In this document: piece by piece, positions 43,401 through 58,237 of the stretch
Layout: each line of letters opens with the position of its first letter
Position numbering within the stretch: the first letter of the stretch is position 1
Source of the DNA: Corella eumyota
Taxonomy: Eukaryota; Chordata; Ascidiacea; Phlebobranchia; Corellidae
Reading direction: 5' to 3'
DNA length: 64,000 bases
Assembly (NCBI GenBank): GCA_963082875.1
Contig: OY720099.1
Span: 9,734,001 to 9,798,000, forward strand
Position numbers and translations under genes: made by a program
Notes under the pieces: generated by a model
The model's input: the letters and a program-made list of their open reading frames with translations, nothing else
Database searches by the model: none
Told to the model about the DNA's origin: nothing

Positions 43401-46131
43401 TATCCTCATCACACTCATCATCCTAATCATTCTTATTATCCTCATAATCCTCATCATCCTCATCATGCACATCATCCTCATCATATTCAACATCCTAACC
43501 ATTCTCCCTTTTATCACCATCTTCACTATCCTCATTATCCTCATCATCATCATCCTTACCATCCTCACCATCCTCACCATCCCCACCATCTTTTCTATCC
43601 TCACCATCCTCATTATTTTCATTACCATCATCAACCTAATTATTTTCATTATCCTTATAATCCTCATCATCCTCATCATCCTCAACTTTTTCACCATCTT
43701 CAACATCTTCACTATCCTAACTATTTTCTCGATCCTCTCTATTTTCTCCATCCTTACCATCCTCACCATCCTAATCATTCTTATTATCCTCAACATCTTC
43801 ATCATCCCCATCATCCTCAACATCCTCACCATCCTCACCATTCTCACCATCCTCACCATCCTCATGATCCTCACCATCTTCACCATTTTTACCATTCTCA
43901 CCATCCTCACTGTACCCACCATCCTTATCATCCTCATCATCCTCATCATCCTCAACATCCCCATCATCCTAACTATCTTCACCATCTTCACCATCTTCAC
44001 CATCCTCACCATCTTTTCTATCCTCACCATCCTCATCATCCTCATCACCCTCATTCTTCTCATTATTTTCATTATCCCCATAATCCTCATCATCCTCATC
44101 ATCCTCACCATCCCCAACATCTTCACTATTCTCACCATTTTCTCGATCGTTTCCATTTTCTCGATCCTTACCATCCTCATCATCCTCATCATTCTCATCC
44201 TCCTAATCATCTTCATCATCCTCATCATTTTCAACATCCTCATCATCCTCATCATCCCCAACATCCTCACCATCCTCACCATCCTCACCATTCTCACCTT
44301 CCTCAACATCCTCACCATCCTCACCATCCTCACCAATCTCACCATCCTCACCATCTTCACCATTTTCACCATCCTCACCATCCTTACCATCCTCACCATC
44401 CTCACCATCCTCACCAATCTCACCATCCTCACCATCTTCACCATTTTCACCATCCTCACCATCCTTACCATCCTCGCCATCCTCTCCATACTCTCCATCC
44501 TCTTCATCTTTTCCATTTTCATCATCCTCATCATTCTCATCATCCTCGTCTTCCTCATTATACCCATCATCCTCACCATCCTCACCACTTTCACCATCTT
44601 TAACATCCTCACCATCTACACTATCTTTTCCAACCTTACCATTCTCATCATCCTCATCACCCTCATCGTCCTCATCTTTCTCATTATCCTCATAATTCTC
44701 ATTATCCTCATCATCATCATCATTCTTACTATCCTCACCATCCTTACTATTTTATCGATCCTCTTCATTTTCTCCATCTTAATCATCCTCACCATCTTCA
44801 AAATCCTTATTATCCTCATCATGCTCAAAATCCCCACCATCCTCGCCATTCTCACCATCCTCACCATCCTCACCATCCTCAACTTCCTCACCATCTTTAC
44901 CATCCTCACCATCCTCACCATCCTCACCATCCTCATCATCCTCACCAACCTTACCATCCTTACCATCCTCACTATCCTTACTATTCTCACCATCCTCACC
45001 ATTCTCACCATTCTCACCATTCTCACCATCCTCATCAACCTCACCATCTTCACCATTTTTACCATTCTCACCATCCTCATCATCCTCATCATTCTCATCA
45101 TCCTCATCATCCTCATCATCCTCAACATCCTAACCATCCTCACCATCCTTACTATTTTCTCCATCTTCACCATCTTCACCATCCTCACCATCCTCACTAT
45201 CCTCACCATCCTTAACATCCTCACCATCCACACCATCCTTACCATCCTCACCATCCTCACCATTCTCTCCATCCTCACCATCCTCACCGTCCACACCGTC
45301 CTCATCAACCTTATCATCCTCATCATTCTCATCATCCTTATCATTCTTATCATCCTCATCATCCTTATCATCCTCATCATCCTCATCATCCTCATCATCC
45401 TCATCATATTCATCATCCTCACCATCTTCACCAACTTCACCATTCTCACTATCTTTTCCATCCTCACCATCCTCACCATCCTCATCATCCTCATCACCCT
45501 CATCATTCTCATCATCCTCATCATTCTCATTATCCTCATAATCCTCACCATCCTCATGATCCTCACCATCTTCACCATCTTCACCATTTTTACCATTCTC
45601 ACCATCTTCACCGTACTCACCATCCTTATCATCCTCATCATCCTCATCATCCTCACCATCCTCATCATCCTCATCACCCTTATAATTTTCATCATCCCCA
45701 TCATTCTCATTATCCTCATAATCCTCACCATCTTCACTATCTTCACCACATTCACCATCCTCACCATCTTTTCTATCTTCACCATCCTCATCATCCTCAT
45801 CATCCTCATCACCCTCATTATTCTCATTATTTTCATTATCCCCATAATCCTCATCATCCTCATCATTCTCATCATCCTCATCATCCTCAACATCCTCACT
45901 ATCCTCACCATTTTTTCGATCGTCTCCATTTTCTCGATCCTTACCATCCTCATCATCCTCATCATCCTCATCATCCTCATCCTCCTCATCATCCTCATCA
46001 TCCTCATCATCTTCAACATCCTCATCATCCCCATCATACTCAACATCCCCACCATCCTCACCATTCTCACCTTCCTCAACATCCTCACCATCCTCATCAT
46101 CCTCATCACCCTCATCATTCTCATTATTCTC
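40401..46131. repeat. Transition and first part of right-family satellite
   Basis: The last left-family word is at 40354. The first right-family word, a run of T followed by CGATCC, is at about 41.30 kb, with related words at about 42.23, 42.85, 43.73 and 44.15 kb. The register is irregular around 41.43-41.46 kb (CTGACTATCTCACTATCCTATCC) and at 43.34 kb (CATCACCTCATC). From about 44.7 kb the sequence resembles later right-family units. No gene or foreign element is seen. Confidence 0.7.
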
Positions 46132-49100
46132 ATTATTTCATTTTCTTCATAATTCTGATCATCCTCATCATCCTCATTATCCTCACCATTCTTACCATAC
46201 TCAACAACCTCACTATTCTCATCATCCTCACCATCCTCACCATCTTCACCATCCTCACCATCCTCACCATGCTCTCCATCCTCCTCATCCTCCCAATCCT
46301 CTCTATTTTCTCCATCCTCTCCATCCTTTCTATCATCATCATAGTCATCATCCTCATTATTCTTATTATCCTCATAATCCTCATTATCCTCATCATCCTT
46401 ACCATCCATACTATTTTTTCGATCCTATCCATTTTCTTCATCTTAATTATCCTCACCATCCTCACCATCCTCACCATCTTCACTAATTTTACCATCCTCA
46501 CCATCCTTAGCATTCTCACCATCCTCACCATCCTCACCATCCTCACCATTCTCACCATCCTCACCAACCTCACTATTCTCATCATCCTCATCATCCATGC
46601 CATCTTTACCGTCCTCGCCATCCTCTCCATCCTCTCCATCCTCTTCATCTTCTACATTTTCATCATCCTCATCATTCTCATCATCCTTGTCTTCCTCATC
46701 ATACCCATAATCTTCACCATCCTTACCACTTTCACCATCTTTACCATCCTCACCACTATACTATCTTTTCCAACCTTACCATTCTCATCATCCTCATCAC
46801 CCTCATTGTCCTCATCTTTCTCATTATCCTCATAATTCTCATTATCTTCATCATCATCATCATTCTCAATATCCTCACCATCCTTACTATTTTATCGATC
46901 CTCTTCATTTTCTCCATCTTAATCATCCTCACCATCTTCAAAATCTTTATTATCCTCATCATGCTCAAAATCCCCACCATCCTCGCCATTCTCACCATCC
47001 TCACCATCCTCACCATCCACACCATCCTCACCATCTTCATCATCCTCACCATCCTCACCATCCTCTCCATCCTCATCATCCTCACCATCTTTACCATCCT
47101 CACCATCCTCACTATCCTTACTATTCTCACCATCTTCACCATTCTCACCATTCTCACCATTTTCACCATTCTCATCATCTTCACCATCTTCACCATTTTT
47201 ACCATTCTCACCATCCTCATCATCCTCATCATTCTCATCATCCTTATCATCTTCATCATCCTCAACATCCTCACCATCCTCACCATCCTTACTATTCTCA
47301 CCATCTTCACCATCTTCACCATCGTCACAATCCTCACTATCCTCACCATCCTCAACATCCTCACCATCCACACTATCCTTACTATCCTCACCATCGTCAC
47401 TATTCTCTCCATCCTCACCATCCTCACCGTCCTCACCGTCCTCATCAACCTTATCATCCTCATCATTCTCATCATCCTTATCATTCTTATCATCCCCATC
47501 ATCCTTATCATCCTCATCATCCTCATCATCCTCATCATCCTCATCATCTTCATCATCCTCACCATCTTCACCAACTTCACCATTCTCAGTATCTTTTTCA
47601 TCCTCACCATCTTCACCATCCTCATCATCCTCATCACCCTCATCATTCTCATCATCCTTATCATTCTCATTATCCTCATAATCCTCACCATCCTTATGAT
47701 CCTCACTATCCTCACCATCTTCACCATTTTTACCATTCTCACCATCTTCACCGTACTCACCATCCTTATCATCCTCATCATCCTCATCATCCTCATCATT
47801 CTCATCATCCTCATCATTCTCATTATCCTCATAATCCTCACCATCTTCACCATCTTCACCACATTCACCATACTCACCATCTTTTCTATCTTCACCATCT
47901 TTTCTATCTTCACCATCCTCATCATCCTCATCATCCTCATCACCCTCATTATTCTCATTATTTTCATTATCCCCATAATCCTCATCATCCTCATCATTCT
48001 CATCATCCTCATCATCCTCAACATCCTCACTATCCTCACCATTTTTTCGATCGTCTCTTTTTTCTCGATCCTTACCATCCTCATCATCCTCATCATCCTC
48101 ATCATCCTTATCCTCCTCACCATCCACACCATCTTCACCATTTTTACCATTCTCACAATCTTCACCGTACTCACCATCCTTATCATCCTCATCATCCTCA
48201 TCATCCTCACCATCCTCATCATCCTCATCACCCTCATCATTCTCATCATCCTCATCATTCTCATTATCCTCATAATCCTCACCATCTTCACCATCTTCAC
48301 CACATTCACCATCCTCACCATCTTTTCTATCCTCACCATCCTCATCATCCTCATCATCCTCATCACCCTCATTATACTCATTATTTTCATTATCCCCATA
48401 ATCCTCATCATCCTCATCATTCTCATCATATTCATCATCCTCAACATCCTCACTATCCTCAACATTTTTTCGATCGTCTCCATTTTCTCGAACCTTACCA
48501 TCCTCATCATCCTCATCATCTTCATCATCCTCATCCTCCTCATCATCCTCATCATCCTCATCATCTTCAACATCCTCATCATCCCCATCATACTCAACAT
48601 CCTCACCATCCTCACCATTCTCACCTTCTCCAACATCCTCACCATCCTCACCATCCTCACCATCTTCACCATTTTCACCATTCTCACCATCCTTACCATC
48701 CTCACCATCCTCACCATCCTCACCATCCTAACCATCCTCACCATCCTCACCATCCTCACCATTTTCACCATCCTCACCAACCTCACTATTCTCATCATTC
48801 TCATCATCCTCGTCATCCTCATCATCCCCATCATCCTCACCATCCTCACCATATTCACCATCTTTACCATCCTCACCATCTTCACTATCTTTTCCAACCT
48901 AACCATTCTCATCATCCTCATCACCCTCATCATCCTCATCATTCTCATTATCCTCATAATTCTCATTATCCTCATAATTCTCATTATCCTCATCATCAAC
49001 ATCATTCTCACTATCCTCACCATCCTTACTATTTTATCGATCCTCTTCATTTTCTCCATCTTAATCATCCTCACCATTCTCAAAATCCTTATTATCCTCA

Positions 49101-49801
49101 TCATGCTCAAAATTTCCACCATCTTCGCCATTCTCACCATCCTCACCATCCTCACCATCCTCTCCATCCTCACCATCCCCAAAATCTTCACCATCCTCAC
49201 CATCCTCACCATCCTCACCATCCTTACCATCCTCACCATCCTCACTATCCTCACCATTCTCACCATTCTTACCATCCTCACCATCCTCTCCATCTTCACC
49301 ATTCTCATCATTTCCATCATCCTCATCATCCTCATCATCCTCAAAATCCTCACCATCCTCACCATACTCACCATCCTCACCATCCTCACCATCCTTACTA
49401 TTCTCACCATCTTCACCATCTTTACTATCCTCACCATCCTCACAATCCTCACCATCCTCACCATCCTCACCATCCACACCATCCTTAACATACTCACCAT
49501 CCTCACCATTCTCTCCAACCTCACCATCCTCACCGTCCTCACCGTCGTCATCAACCTTATCATCCTCATCATTCTCATCATCCTTATCAATCTTATCATC
49601 CTCATTATCCTTATCATCCTCATCATCCTCATCATCCTCAACATCCTCTTTATCCTCATCATCCTCATGATCCTAATCATCCTCATCATCCTCATCATCC
49701 TCACCATCTTCACCAGCTTCACCATCCTCACTATCTTTTCCATCCTCACCATCCTCACCATCCTCATCATCCTCATCACCCTCATCATTTTCATCATTCT
49801 C
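46132..49801. repeat. Right-family HOR unit R1, 3670 bp
   Basis: It starts at the marker ATTATTTCATTTTCTTCAT, with CATCATAGTCATC about 0.2 kb further on. It matches the 58238 unit at offsets of 12098-12134. It contains the 423-base duplicated segment with CGATCG at 48048 and 48471. Near 46751 it is one base shorter than its partner near 58857 (CACCACTATAC against CACCATCTATAC). Confidence 0.8.
48048..48470. repeat. 423-bp internal tandem period in R1
   Basis: Two CGATCG palindromes lie exactly 423 bases (47 units of 9) apart, at 48048 and 48471. The flanking words TTCACCGTACTCACC are repeated with a similar period (47751-48165, 414 bases). The junction is near 48.12 kb, where TCCTCCTCACC replaces the TCCTCCTCATC seen in the second half. 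Confidence 0.82.
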
Positions 49802-52800
49802 ATTATTTCATTTTCTTCATAATTCTGATCATCCTCATCATCTTCATCATCCTTATTATCCTCACCATTCTTACCATACTCAACAACCTCACTATTCTCA
49901 TCATTCTCATCATTCTCACCATCCTCACCATCCTTACCATCTTCACCATCCTCACCATCCTCACCATGCTCTCCATCCTCCTCATCCTTCCCATCCTCTG
50001 TATCTTCTCCATCCTCTCCATCCTCTCCATCCTCTCTATCATCATCATAGTCATCATCCTCATCATTCTTATTATCCTCATAATCCTCATCATCCTCATC
50101 ATCCTTACCATCCATACTATTTTTTCGATCCTATCCATTTTCTTTATCTTAATTATCCTCACCATCCTCACCATCCGCACCATCTTCACCATTTTTACCA
50201 TCCTCACCATCCTTACCATTCTCACCATCCTCACCATCCTCACCATCCTCACCATTCTCACCATCCTCACCAACTTCACTATTCTCATCATCCTCATCAT
50301 CCATGCCATCTTTACCATCCTCGCCATCCTCTCCATCCTCTCCATCCTCTCCATCCTCATCATCATTATCATCTTCATCATCTTCATCATTCTTATCATC
50401 CTCCTCATCCTCATCATCCCCATCATCCTCATCATCCTCACCATATTCACCATCTTTACCATCCTCACCATCTTCACTATCTTTTCCAACCTTACCATTC
50501 TCATCATCCTCATCATTCTCATTATCCTCATAATTCTCATTATCCTCATCATCAACATCATTCTCACTATCCTCACAATCCTTACTATTTTATCAATCCT
50601 CTTCATTTTCTCCATCTTAATCATCCTCTCCATTTTCAAAATCCTTATTATCCTCATCATGCTCAAAATTTCCACCATCCTCGCCATTCTCACCATTCTC
50701 ACCATCCTCACCATCCTCACCATCCTCACCATCCCCACCATCTTCACCATCCTCACCATCCTCACCATCCTTACCATCTTTACCATCCTCACCATCCTCA
50801 CTATCCTTACTATTTTCCCCATCCTCACCATTCTCATCATCATCATCATTCTTACTATCCTCACCATCCTTACTATTTTATCGATCCTCTTCATTTTCTC
50901 CATCTTAATCATCCTCACCATCTTCAAAATACTTATTATCCTCATCATGCTCAAAATCCCCACCATCCTCGCCATTCTCACCATCCTCACCATCCTCACC
51001 ATCCTCACCTTCCTCACCATTTTTACCATCCTCACCATCCTCACCATCCTCACCATCCTCATCATCCTCACCAACCTTACCATCCTTACCATCCTCACTA
51101 TCCTTACTATTCTCACCATTCTCACCATTCTCACCATTCTCACCATTATCACTATCCTCATCATCCTCACCATCTTCACCATTTTTACCATTCTCACCAT
51201 CCTCATCATCCTCATCATTCTCATCATCCTCATCATCCTCATCATCCTCAACATCCTAACCATTTTCACCATCCTTACTATTCTCACCATCTTCACCATC
51301 TTCACCATCCTCACCATCCTCACTATCCTCACCATCCTCAACATCCTCACCATCCACACCATCCTTACCATCCTCACCATCCTCACCATTCTCCCCATCC
51401 TCACCATCCTCACCGTCCAAACCGTCCCCATCAGCCTTATCATCCTCATCATTCTCATCATCCTTATCATTCTTATCATCCTCATCATCCTTATCATCCT
51501 CATCATCCTCATCATCCTCATCATCCTCATCATCTTCATCATCCTCACCATCTTCACCAACTTCACCATTCTTACTATCTTTTCCATCCTCACCATCCTC
51601 ACCATCCTCATCATCCTCATCACCCTAATCATTCTCATCATCCTCATCATTCTCATTATCCTCATAATCCTCACCATCCTCATGATCCTCACCATCTTCA
51701 CCATCTTTACCATTTTTACCATTCTGACCATCTTCACCGTACTCACCATCCTTATCATCCTCATCATCCTCAACATCCTCACCATCCTCATCATCCTCAT
51801 CACCCTCATCATTCTCATCATCCTCATCATTCTCATTATCCTCATAATCCTCACCATCTGCACCATCTTCACCATATTCACCATCCTCACCATCTTTTCT
51901 ATCCTCACCATCCTCATCATTCTCATCATCCTCATCACCCTCATTATTCTCATTATTTTCATTATCCCCATAATCCTCATCATCCTCATCATTCTCATCA
52001 TCCTCATCATCCTCAACATCCTCACTATCCTCAACATTTTTTCGATCGTCTCCATTTTCTCGATCCTTACCATCCTCATCATCCTCATCATCCTCATCAT
52101 CCTCATCCTCCTTATCATCCTCATCATCCTCATCATCTTCAACATCCTCATCATCCCCATCATACTCAACATCCTCACCATCCTCACCATTCTCACCTTC
52201 CTCAACATCCTCACCATCCTCACCATCCTCACCATCTTCAACATTTTCACCATCCTCACCATCCTTACCATCCTCACCATCCTCACCATCCTCACCATCC
52301 TCACCGTTTTCACCATCCTCACCAACCTCACTATTCTCATCATTCTCATCATCCTCATCATCCATGCCATCTTTACCATCTTCGCCATCCTCTCCATCCT
52401 CTCCATCCTCATCATCTTTATCATCTTCATCATCTCCATCATTCTCATCATTCTCGTCATCTTCATCATCCCCATCATCCTCACCATCCTCACCATATTC
52501 ACCATCTTTACCATCCTCACCATCTTCACTATCTTTTCCAACCTTACCATTCTCATCATCCTCATCACCCTCATCATCCTCATCATTCTCATTATCCTCA
52601 TAATTCTCATTATCCTCATCATCAACATCATTCTCACTATCCTCACCATCCTTACTATTTTATCGATCCTCTTCATTTTCTCCATCTTAATCATCCTCAC
52701 CATCCTCAAAATCCTTATTATCCTCATCATGCTCAAAACTTCCACCATCTTCGCCATTCTCACCATCCTCACCATCCTCACCATCCTCTCCATCCTCACC

Positions 52801-53427
52801 ATCCCCACCATCTTCACCATCCTCACCATCCTCACCATCCTCACCATCATTTCCATCCTCACTATCCTTACTATTCTCACCATCCTCACCATTCTCACCA
52901 TTCTCACCATCCTCACCATCCTCTCCATCCTCACCATTCTCATCATCCTCATCATCCTCATCATCCTCATCATCCTCAACATCCTCACCATCCTCATCAT
53001 CCTCACCATCCTTACTATTCTCACCATCTTCACCATATTTACTATCCTCACCATCCTCACTATCCTCACCATCCTCACCATCCTCACCATCCACACCATC
53101 CTTAACATACTCACCATCCTCACCATTCTCTCCATCCTCACCATCCTCACCGTCCTCACCGTCCTCATCAACCTTATCATCCTCATCATTCTCATCATCC
53201 TTATCATTCTAATCATCGTCATCATCCTTATCATCCTCATCATCCTCATCATCCTCATCATCCTCATCATCCTCATTATCTTCATCATCCTCAAAATCCT
53301 AATCATTCTCATCATCCTCATCATCCTCACCATCTTCACCAACTTCACCATCCTCACTATCTTTTCCATCCTCACCATCCTCACCATCCTCATCATCCTC
53401 ATCACCCTCATCATTCTCATCCTTCTC
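49802..53427. repeat. Right-family HOR unit R2, 3626 bp
   Basis: It starts at the ATTATTTCATTTTCTTCAT marker. Its first kilobase, to about 50.83 kb, matches 61.94-62.87 kb. At about 50.83 kb it switches to sequence resembling 44.7 kb (CATCATCATCATTCTTACT), so it is a composite. It has a single CGATCG, at 52043, rather than the doubled form. Confidence 0.75.
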
Positions 53428-54750
53428 ATTATTTCATTTTCTTCATAATTCTGATCATCCTCATCATCCTCATCATCCTCATTATCCTCACCATTTTTAC
53501 CATACTCAACAACCTCACTATTCTCATCATCATCACCATCCTCACCATCTTCACCATCCTCACCATCCTCACCATGCTCTCCATCCTCCTCATCCTCCCC
53601 ATCCTCTCTATTTTCTCCATCCTCTCCATCCTCTCTATCATCATCATAGTCATCATCCTCATTATTCTTATTATCCTCATAATCCTCATCATCCTCATCA
53701 TCCTTACCATCCATACTATTTTTTCGATCCTATCCATTTTCTTCATCTTAATTATCCTCACCATCCTCACCATCCTCACCATCTTCACCATTTTTACCAT
53801 CCTCACCATCCTTACCATTCTCACCATCCTCACCATCCTCACCATCCTCACCATTCTCACCATCCTCACCAACCTCACTATTCTCATCATCCTCATCATC
53901 CATGCCATCTTTACCATCCTCGCCATCCTTTCCATCCTCTCCATCCTCTCCATCCTCTTCATCTTCTCCATTTTTATCATCCTCATCATTCTCATCATCC
54001 TTGTCTTCCTCATCATACCCATCATCCTCACCATCCTCACCACTTTCACCATCTTTACCATCCTCACCATCTACACTATCTTTTCCAACCTTACCATTCT
54101 CATCATCCTCATCACCCTCATCGTCCTCATCTTTCTCATTATCCTCATAATTCTCATTATCCTCATCATCATCATCATTCTCACTATCCTCACCATCCTT
54201 ACTATTTTATCGATCCTCTTCATTTTCTCCATCTTAATCATCCTCACCATCTTCAAAATCTTTATTATCCTCATCATGCTCAAAATCCCCACCATCTTCG
54301 CCATTCTCACCATCCTCACCATCCTCACCATCCACACCATCCTCACCATCTTCACCATCCTCACCATCTTCACCATCCTCACCATCCTCATCATCCTCAC
54401 CAACCTTACCATCCTCACCATCCTTACTATCCTTACTATTCTCACCATCCTCACCATTCTCACCATTCTCACCATTCTCACCATCCTCATCATCCTCACC
54501 ATCTTCACCATTTTTACCATTCTCACCATCCTCATCATCCTCATCATTCTCATCATCCTCATCATCCTCATCATCCTCAACATCCTCACTATCCTCACCA
54601 TCCTTACTATTCTCACCATCTTCACCATCTTCACCATCCTCACCATCCTCACTATCCTCACCATCCTCAACATCCTCACCATCCACACCATCCTTACCAT
54701 CCTCACCATCGTCACCATTCTCTCCATCTTCACCATCCTCACCATCCACA
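52502..54750. repeat. 2.25-kb tandem duplication, first copy
   Basis: It matches the next 2.26 kb at an offset of 2249 near its left end and 2258 from the 53428 marker onward. The two copies span the R2/R3 boundary, so the duplication cuts across the marker-defined units. Confidence 0.82.
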
Positions 54751-55685
54751 CCATCTTTACCATCCTCACCATCTTCACTATCTTTTTCAACCTTACCATT
54801 CTCATCATCCTCATCACCCTCATCATCCTCATCATTCTCATTATCCTCATAATTCTCATTATCCTCATCATCAACATCATTCTCACTATCCTCACCATCC
54901 TTACTATTTTATCGATCCTCTTCATTTTCTCCATCTTAATCATCCTCACCATCCTCAAAATCCTTATTATCCTCATCATGCTCAAAACTTCCACCATCTT
55001 CGCCATTCTCACCATCCTCACCATCCTCACCATCCTCTCCATCCTCACCATCCCCACCATCTTCACCATCCTCACCATCCTCAACATCCTCACCATCATT
55101 TCCATCCTCACTATCCTTACTATTCCCACCATCCTCACCATTCTCACCATTCTCACCATCCTCACCATCCTCTCCATCCTCACCATTCTCATCATTCTCA
55201 TCATCCTCATCATCCTCATCATCCTCAACATCCTCACCATCCTCATCATCCTCACCATCCTTACTATTCTCACCATCTTCACCATATTTACTATCCTCAC
55301 CATCCTCACTATCCTCACCATCCTCACCATCCTCACCATCCACACCATCCTTAACATACTCACCATCCTCACCATTCTCTCCATCCTCACCATCCTCACC
55401 GTCCTCACCGTCCTCATCAACCTTATCATCCTCATCATTCTCATCATCCTTATCATTCTAATCATCGTCATCATCCTTATCATCCTCATCATCCTCATCA
55501 TCCTCATCATCCTCATCATCCTCATCATCCTCATTATCTTCATCATCCTCAAAATCCTAATCATTCTCATCATCCTCATCATCCTTACCATCTTCACCAA
55601 CTTCACCATCCTCACTATCTTTTCCATCCTCACCATCCTCACCATCCTCATCATCCTCATCACCCTCATCATTCTCATCCTTCTC
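53428..55685. repeat. Right-family HOR unit R3, 2258 bp
   Basis: This marker-to-marker unit was shortened by the exchange at about 54.745 kb. Its first 1.3 kb matches R4 and R5, and its last 0.94 kb matches the end of R2. Confidence 0.78.
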
Positions 55686-57008
55686 ATTATTTCATTTTCT
55701 TTATAATTCTGATCATCCTCATCATCCTCATCATCCTCATTATCCTCACCATTTTTACCATACTCAACAACCTCACTATTCTCATCATCATCACCATCCT
55801 CACCATCTTCACCATCCTCACCATCCTCACCATGCTCTCCATCCTCCTCATCCTCCCCATCCTCTCTATTTTCTCCATCCTCTCCATCCTCTCTATCATC
55901 ATCATAGTCATCATCCTCATTATTCTTATTATCCTCATAATCCTCATCATCCTCATCATCCTTACCATCCATACTATTTTTTCGATCCTATCCATTTTTT
56001 TCATCTTAATTATCCTCACCATCCTCACCATCCTCACCATCTTCACCATTTTTACCATCCTCACCATCCTTACCATTCTCACCATCCTCACCATCCTCAC
56101 CATCCTCACCATTCTCACCATCCTCACCAACCTCACTATTCTCATCATCCTCATCATCCATGCCATCTTTACCATCCTCGCCATCCTCTCCATCCTCTCC
56201 ATCCTTTCCATCGTCTTCATCTTCTCCATTTTTATCATCCTCATCATTCTCATCATCCTTGTCTTCTTCATCATACCCATCATCCTCACCATCCTCACCA
56301 CTTTCACCATCTTTACCATCCTCACCATCTACACTATCTTTTCCAACCTTACCATTCTCATCATCCTCATCACCCTCATCGTCCTCATCTTTCTCATTAT
56401 CCTCATAATTCTCATTATCCTCATCATCATCATCATTCTCACTATCCTCACCATCCTTACTATTTTATCGATCCTCTTCATTTTCTCCATCTTAATCATC
56501 CTCACCATCTTCAAAATCTTTATTATCCTCATCATGCTCAAAATCCCCACCATCCTCGCCATTCTCACCATCCTCACCATCCTCACCATCCACACCATCC
56601 TCACCATCTTCACCATCCTCACTATCTTCACCATCCTCACCATCCTCATCATCCTCACCAACCTTACTATCCTCACCATCCTTACTATCCTTACTATTCT
56701 CACCATCCTCACCATTCTCACCATTCTCACCATTCTCACCATCCTCATCATCCTCACCATCTTCACCATTTTTACCATTCTCACCATCCTCATCATCCTC
56801 ATCATTCTCATCATCCTCATCATCCTCATCATCCTCAACATCCTCACTATCCTCACCATCCTTACTATTCTCACCATCTTCACCATCTTCACCATCCTCA
56901 CCATCCTCACTATCCTCACCATCCTCAACATCCTCACCATCCACACCATCCTTACCATCCTCACCATCGTCACCATTCTCTCCATCTTCACCATCCTCAC
57001 CGTCCTCA
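54751..57008. repeat. 2.25-kb tandem duplication, second copy
   Basis: The junction is at about 54740-54750. To the left the sequence matches about 56.98-57.00 kb (CTCCATCTTCACCATCC), and to the right it matches 52502 (CCATCTTTACCATCC, then CTTCACTATC). Over the 53428 and 55686 parts the copies differ at only a handful of positions by eye. Confidence 0.82.
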
Positions 57009-58237
57009 CCGTCCTCATCAACCTTATCATCCTCATCATTCTCATAATCCTTATCATTCTTATCATCCCCATCATCTTTATCATCCTCATCATCCTCATC
57101 ATCCTTATCATCCTCATCATTTTCATCATCCTCACCATCTTCACCAACTTCACCATTCTCACTATCTTTTCCATCCTCACCATCCTCACCATCCTCATCA
57201 TCCTCATCACCCTCATCATTCTCATCATCCTTATCATTCTCATTATCCTCATAATCCTCACCATCCTCATGATCCTCACCATCTTCACCATTTTTACCAT
57301 TCTCACCATCTTCACCGTACTCACCATCCTTATCATCCTCATCATCCTCATCATCCTCATCATTCTCATCATCCTCATCATTCTCATTATCTTCATAATC
57401 CTCACCATCTTCACCATCTTCACCACATTCACCATACTCATCTTTTCTATCTTCACCATCCTCATCATCCTCATCATCCTCATCAACCTCATTATTCTCA
57501 TTATTTTCATTATTCCCATAATCCTCATCATCCTCATCATTCTCATCATCCTCATCATCCTCAACATCCTCACTATCCTCACCATTTTTTCGATCGTCTC
57601 TTTTTTCTCGATCCTTACCATCCTCATCATCCTCATCATCCTCATCATCCTCTTCCTCCCCACCATCCTCACCATCTTCACCATTTTTTCCATTCTCAAC
57701 ATCTTCACCGTACTCACCATCCTTATCATCCTCATCATCCTCATCATCCTCACCATCTTCATCATCCTCATCACCCTCATCATTCTCATCATCCTCATCA
57801 TTCTCATTATCCTCATAATCTTCACCATCTTCACCATCTTTACCACATTCACCATCCTCACCATCTTTTCTATCCTCACCATCCTCATCATCCTCATCAT
57901 CCTCATCACCCTCATTATTCTCATTATTTTCATTATCCCCATAATCCTCATCATCTTCATCATTCTCATCATCCTCATCATCCTCAACATCCTCACTATC
58001 CTCACCATTTTTTCGATCGTCTCCATTTTCTCGATGCTTACCATCCTCATCATCCTCATCATCCTCATCATCCTCATCCTCCTCATCATCCTCATCATCC
58101 TCATCATCCTCATCATCTTCAACATCCTCATCATCCCCATCATACTCAACATCCTCACCATCCTCACCATTCTCACCTTCCTCAACATCCTCACCATCCT
58201 CATCATCCTCATCACCCTCATCATTCTCATCATTCTC
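55686..58237. repeat. Right-family HOR unit R4, 2552 bp
   Basis: It starts with the marker variant that has TTTATAATT for TTCATAATT. It contains the doubled CGATCG segment (57591 and 58014). It ends with the same words that precede 46132 (CACCTTCCTCAACATCC, then CATCACCCTCATCATTC). It aligns with the first 2.55 kb of R5. Confidence 0.78.
57591..58013. repeat. 423-bp internal tandem period in R4
   Basis: CGATCG sites at 57591 and 58014 are exactly 423 bases apart, the same as in R1 and R5. Confidence 0.82.

Noticed and set aside
46132-46160. Marker ATTATTTCATTTTCTTCAT as a regulatory element or insertion scar
   Set aside because: It is a slightly T-rich, one-base-shifted run of the same units with no target-site duplication or inverted ends. 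Its recurrence is explained by HOR amplification.
46919-48127. Minus-strand acidic frame (Asp/Glu/Gly repeats, about 400 codons)
   Set aside because: This is the third reading of the same satellite. Similar frames start and stop all over the window at chance variants. CTC-to-CTT (E to K) is as common as the silent CTC-to-TTC, so there is no sign of selection for an acidic protein.
50303-50533. Plus-strand Ser/Pro-rich short frames
   Set aside because: These are the TCC-TCA-CCA reading of the unit, starting at a chance CATGCC. They are copied with the HOR at about 52.4, 53.9, 56.2, 58.7, 60.9 and 62.4 kb and show no gene structure.
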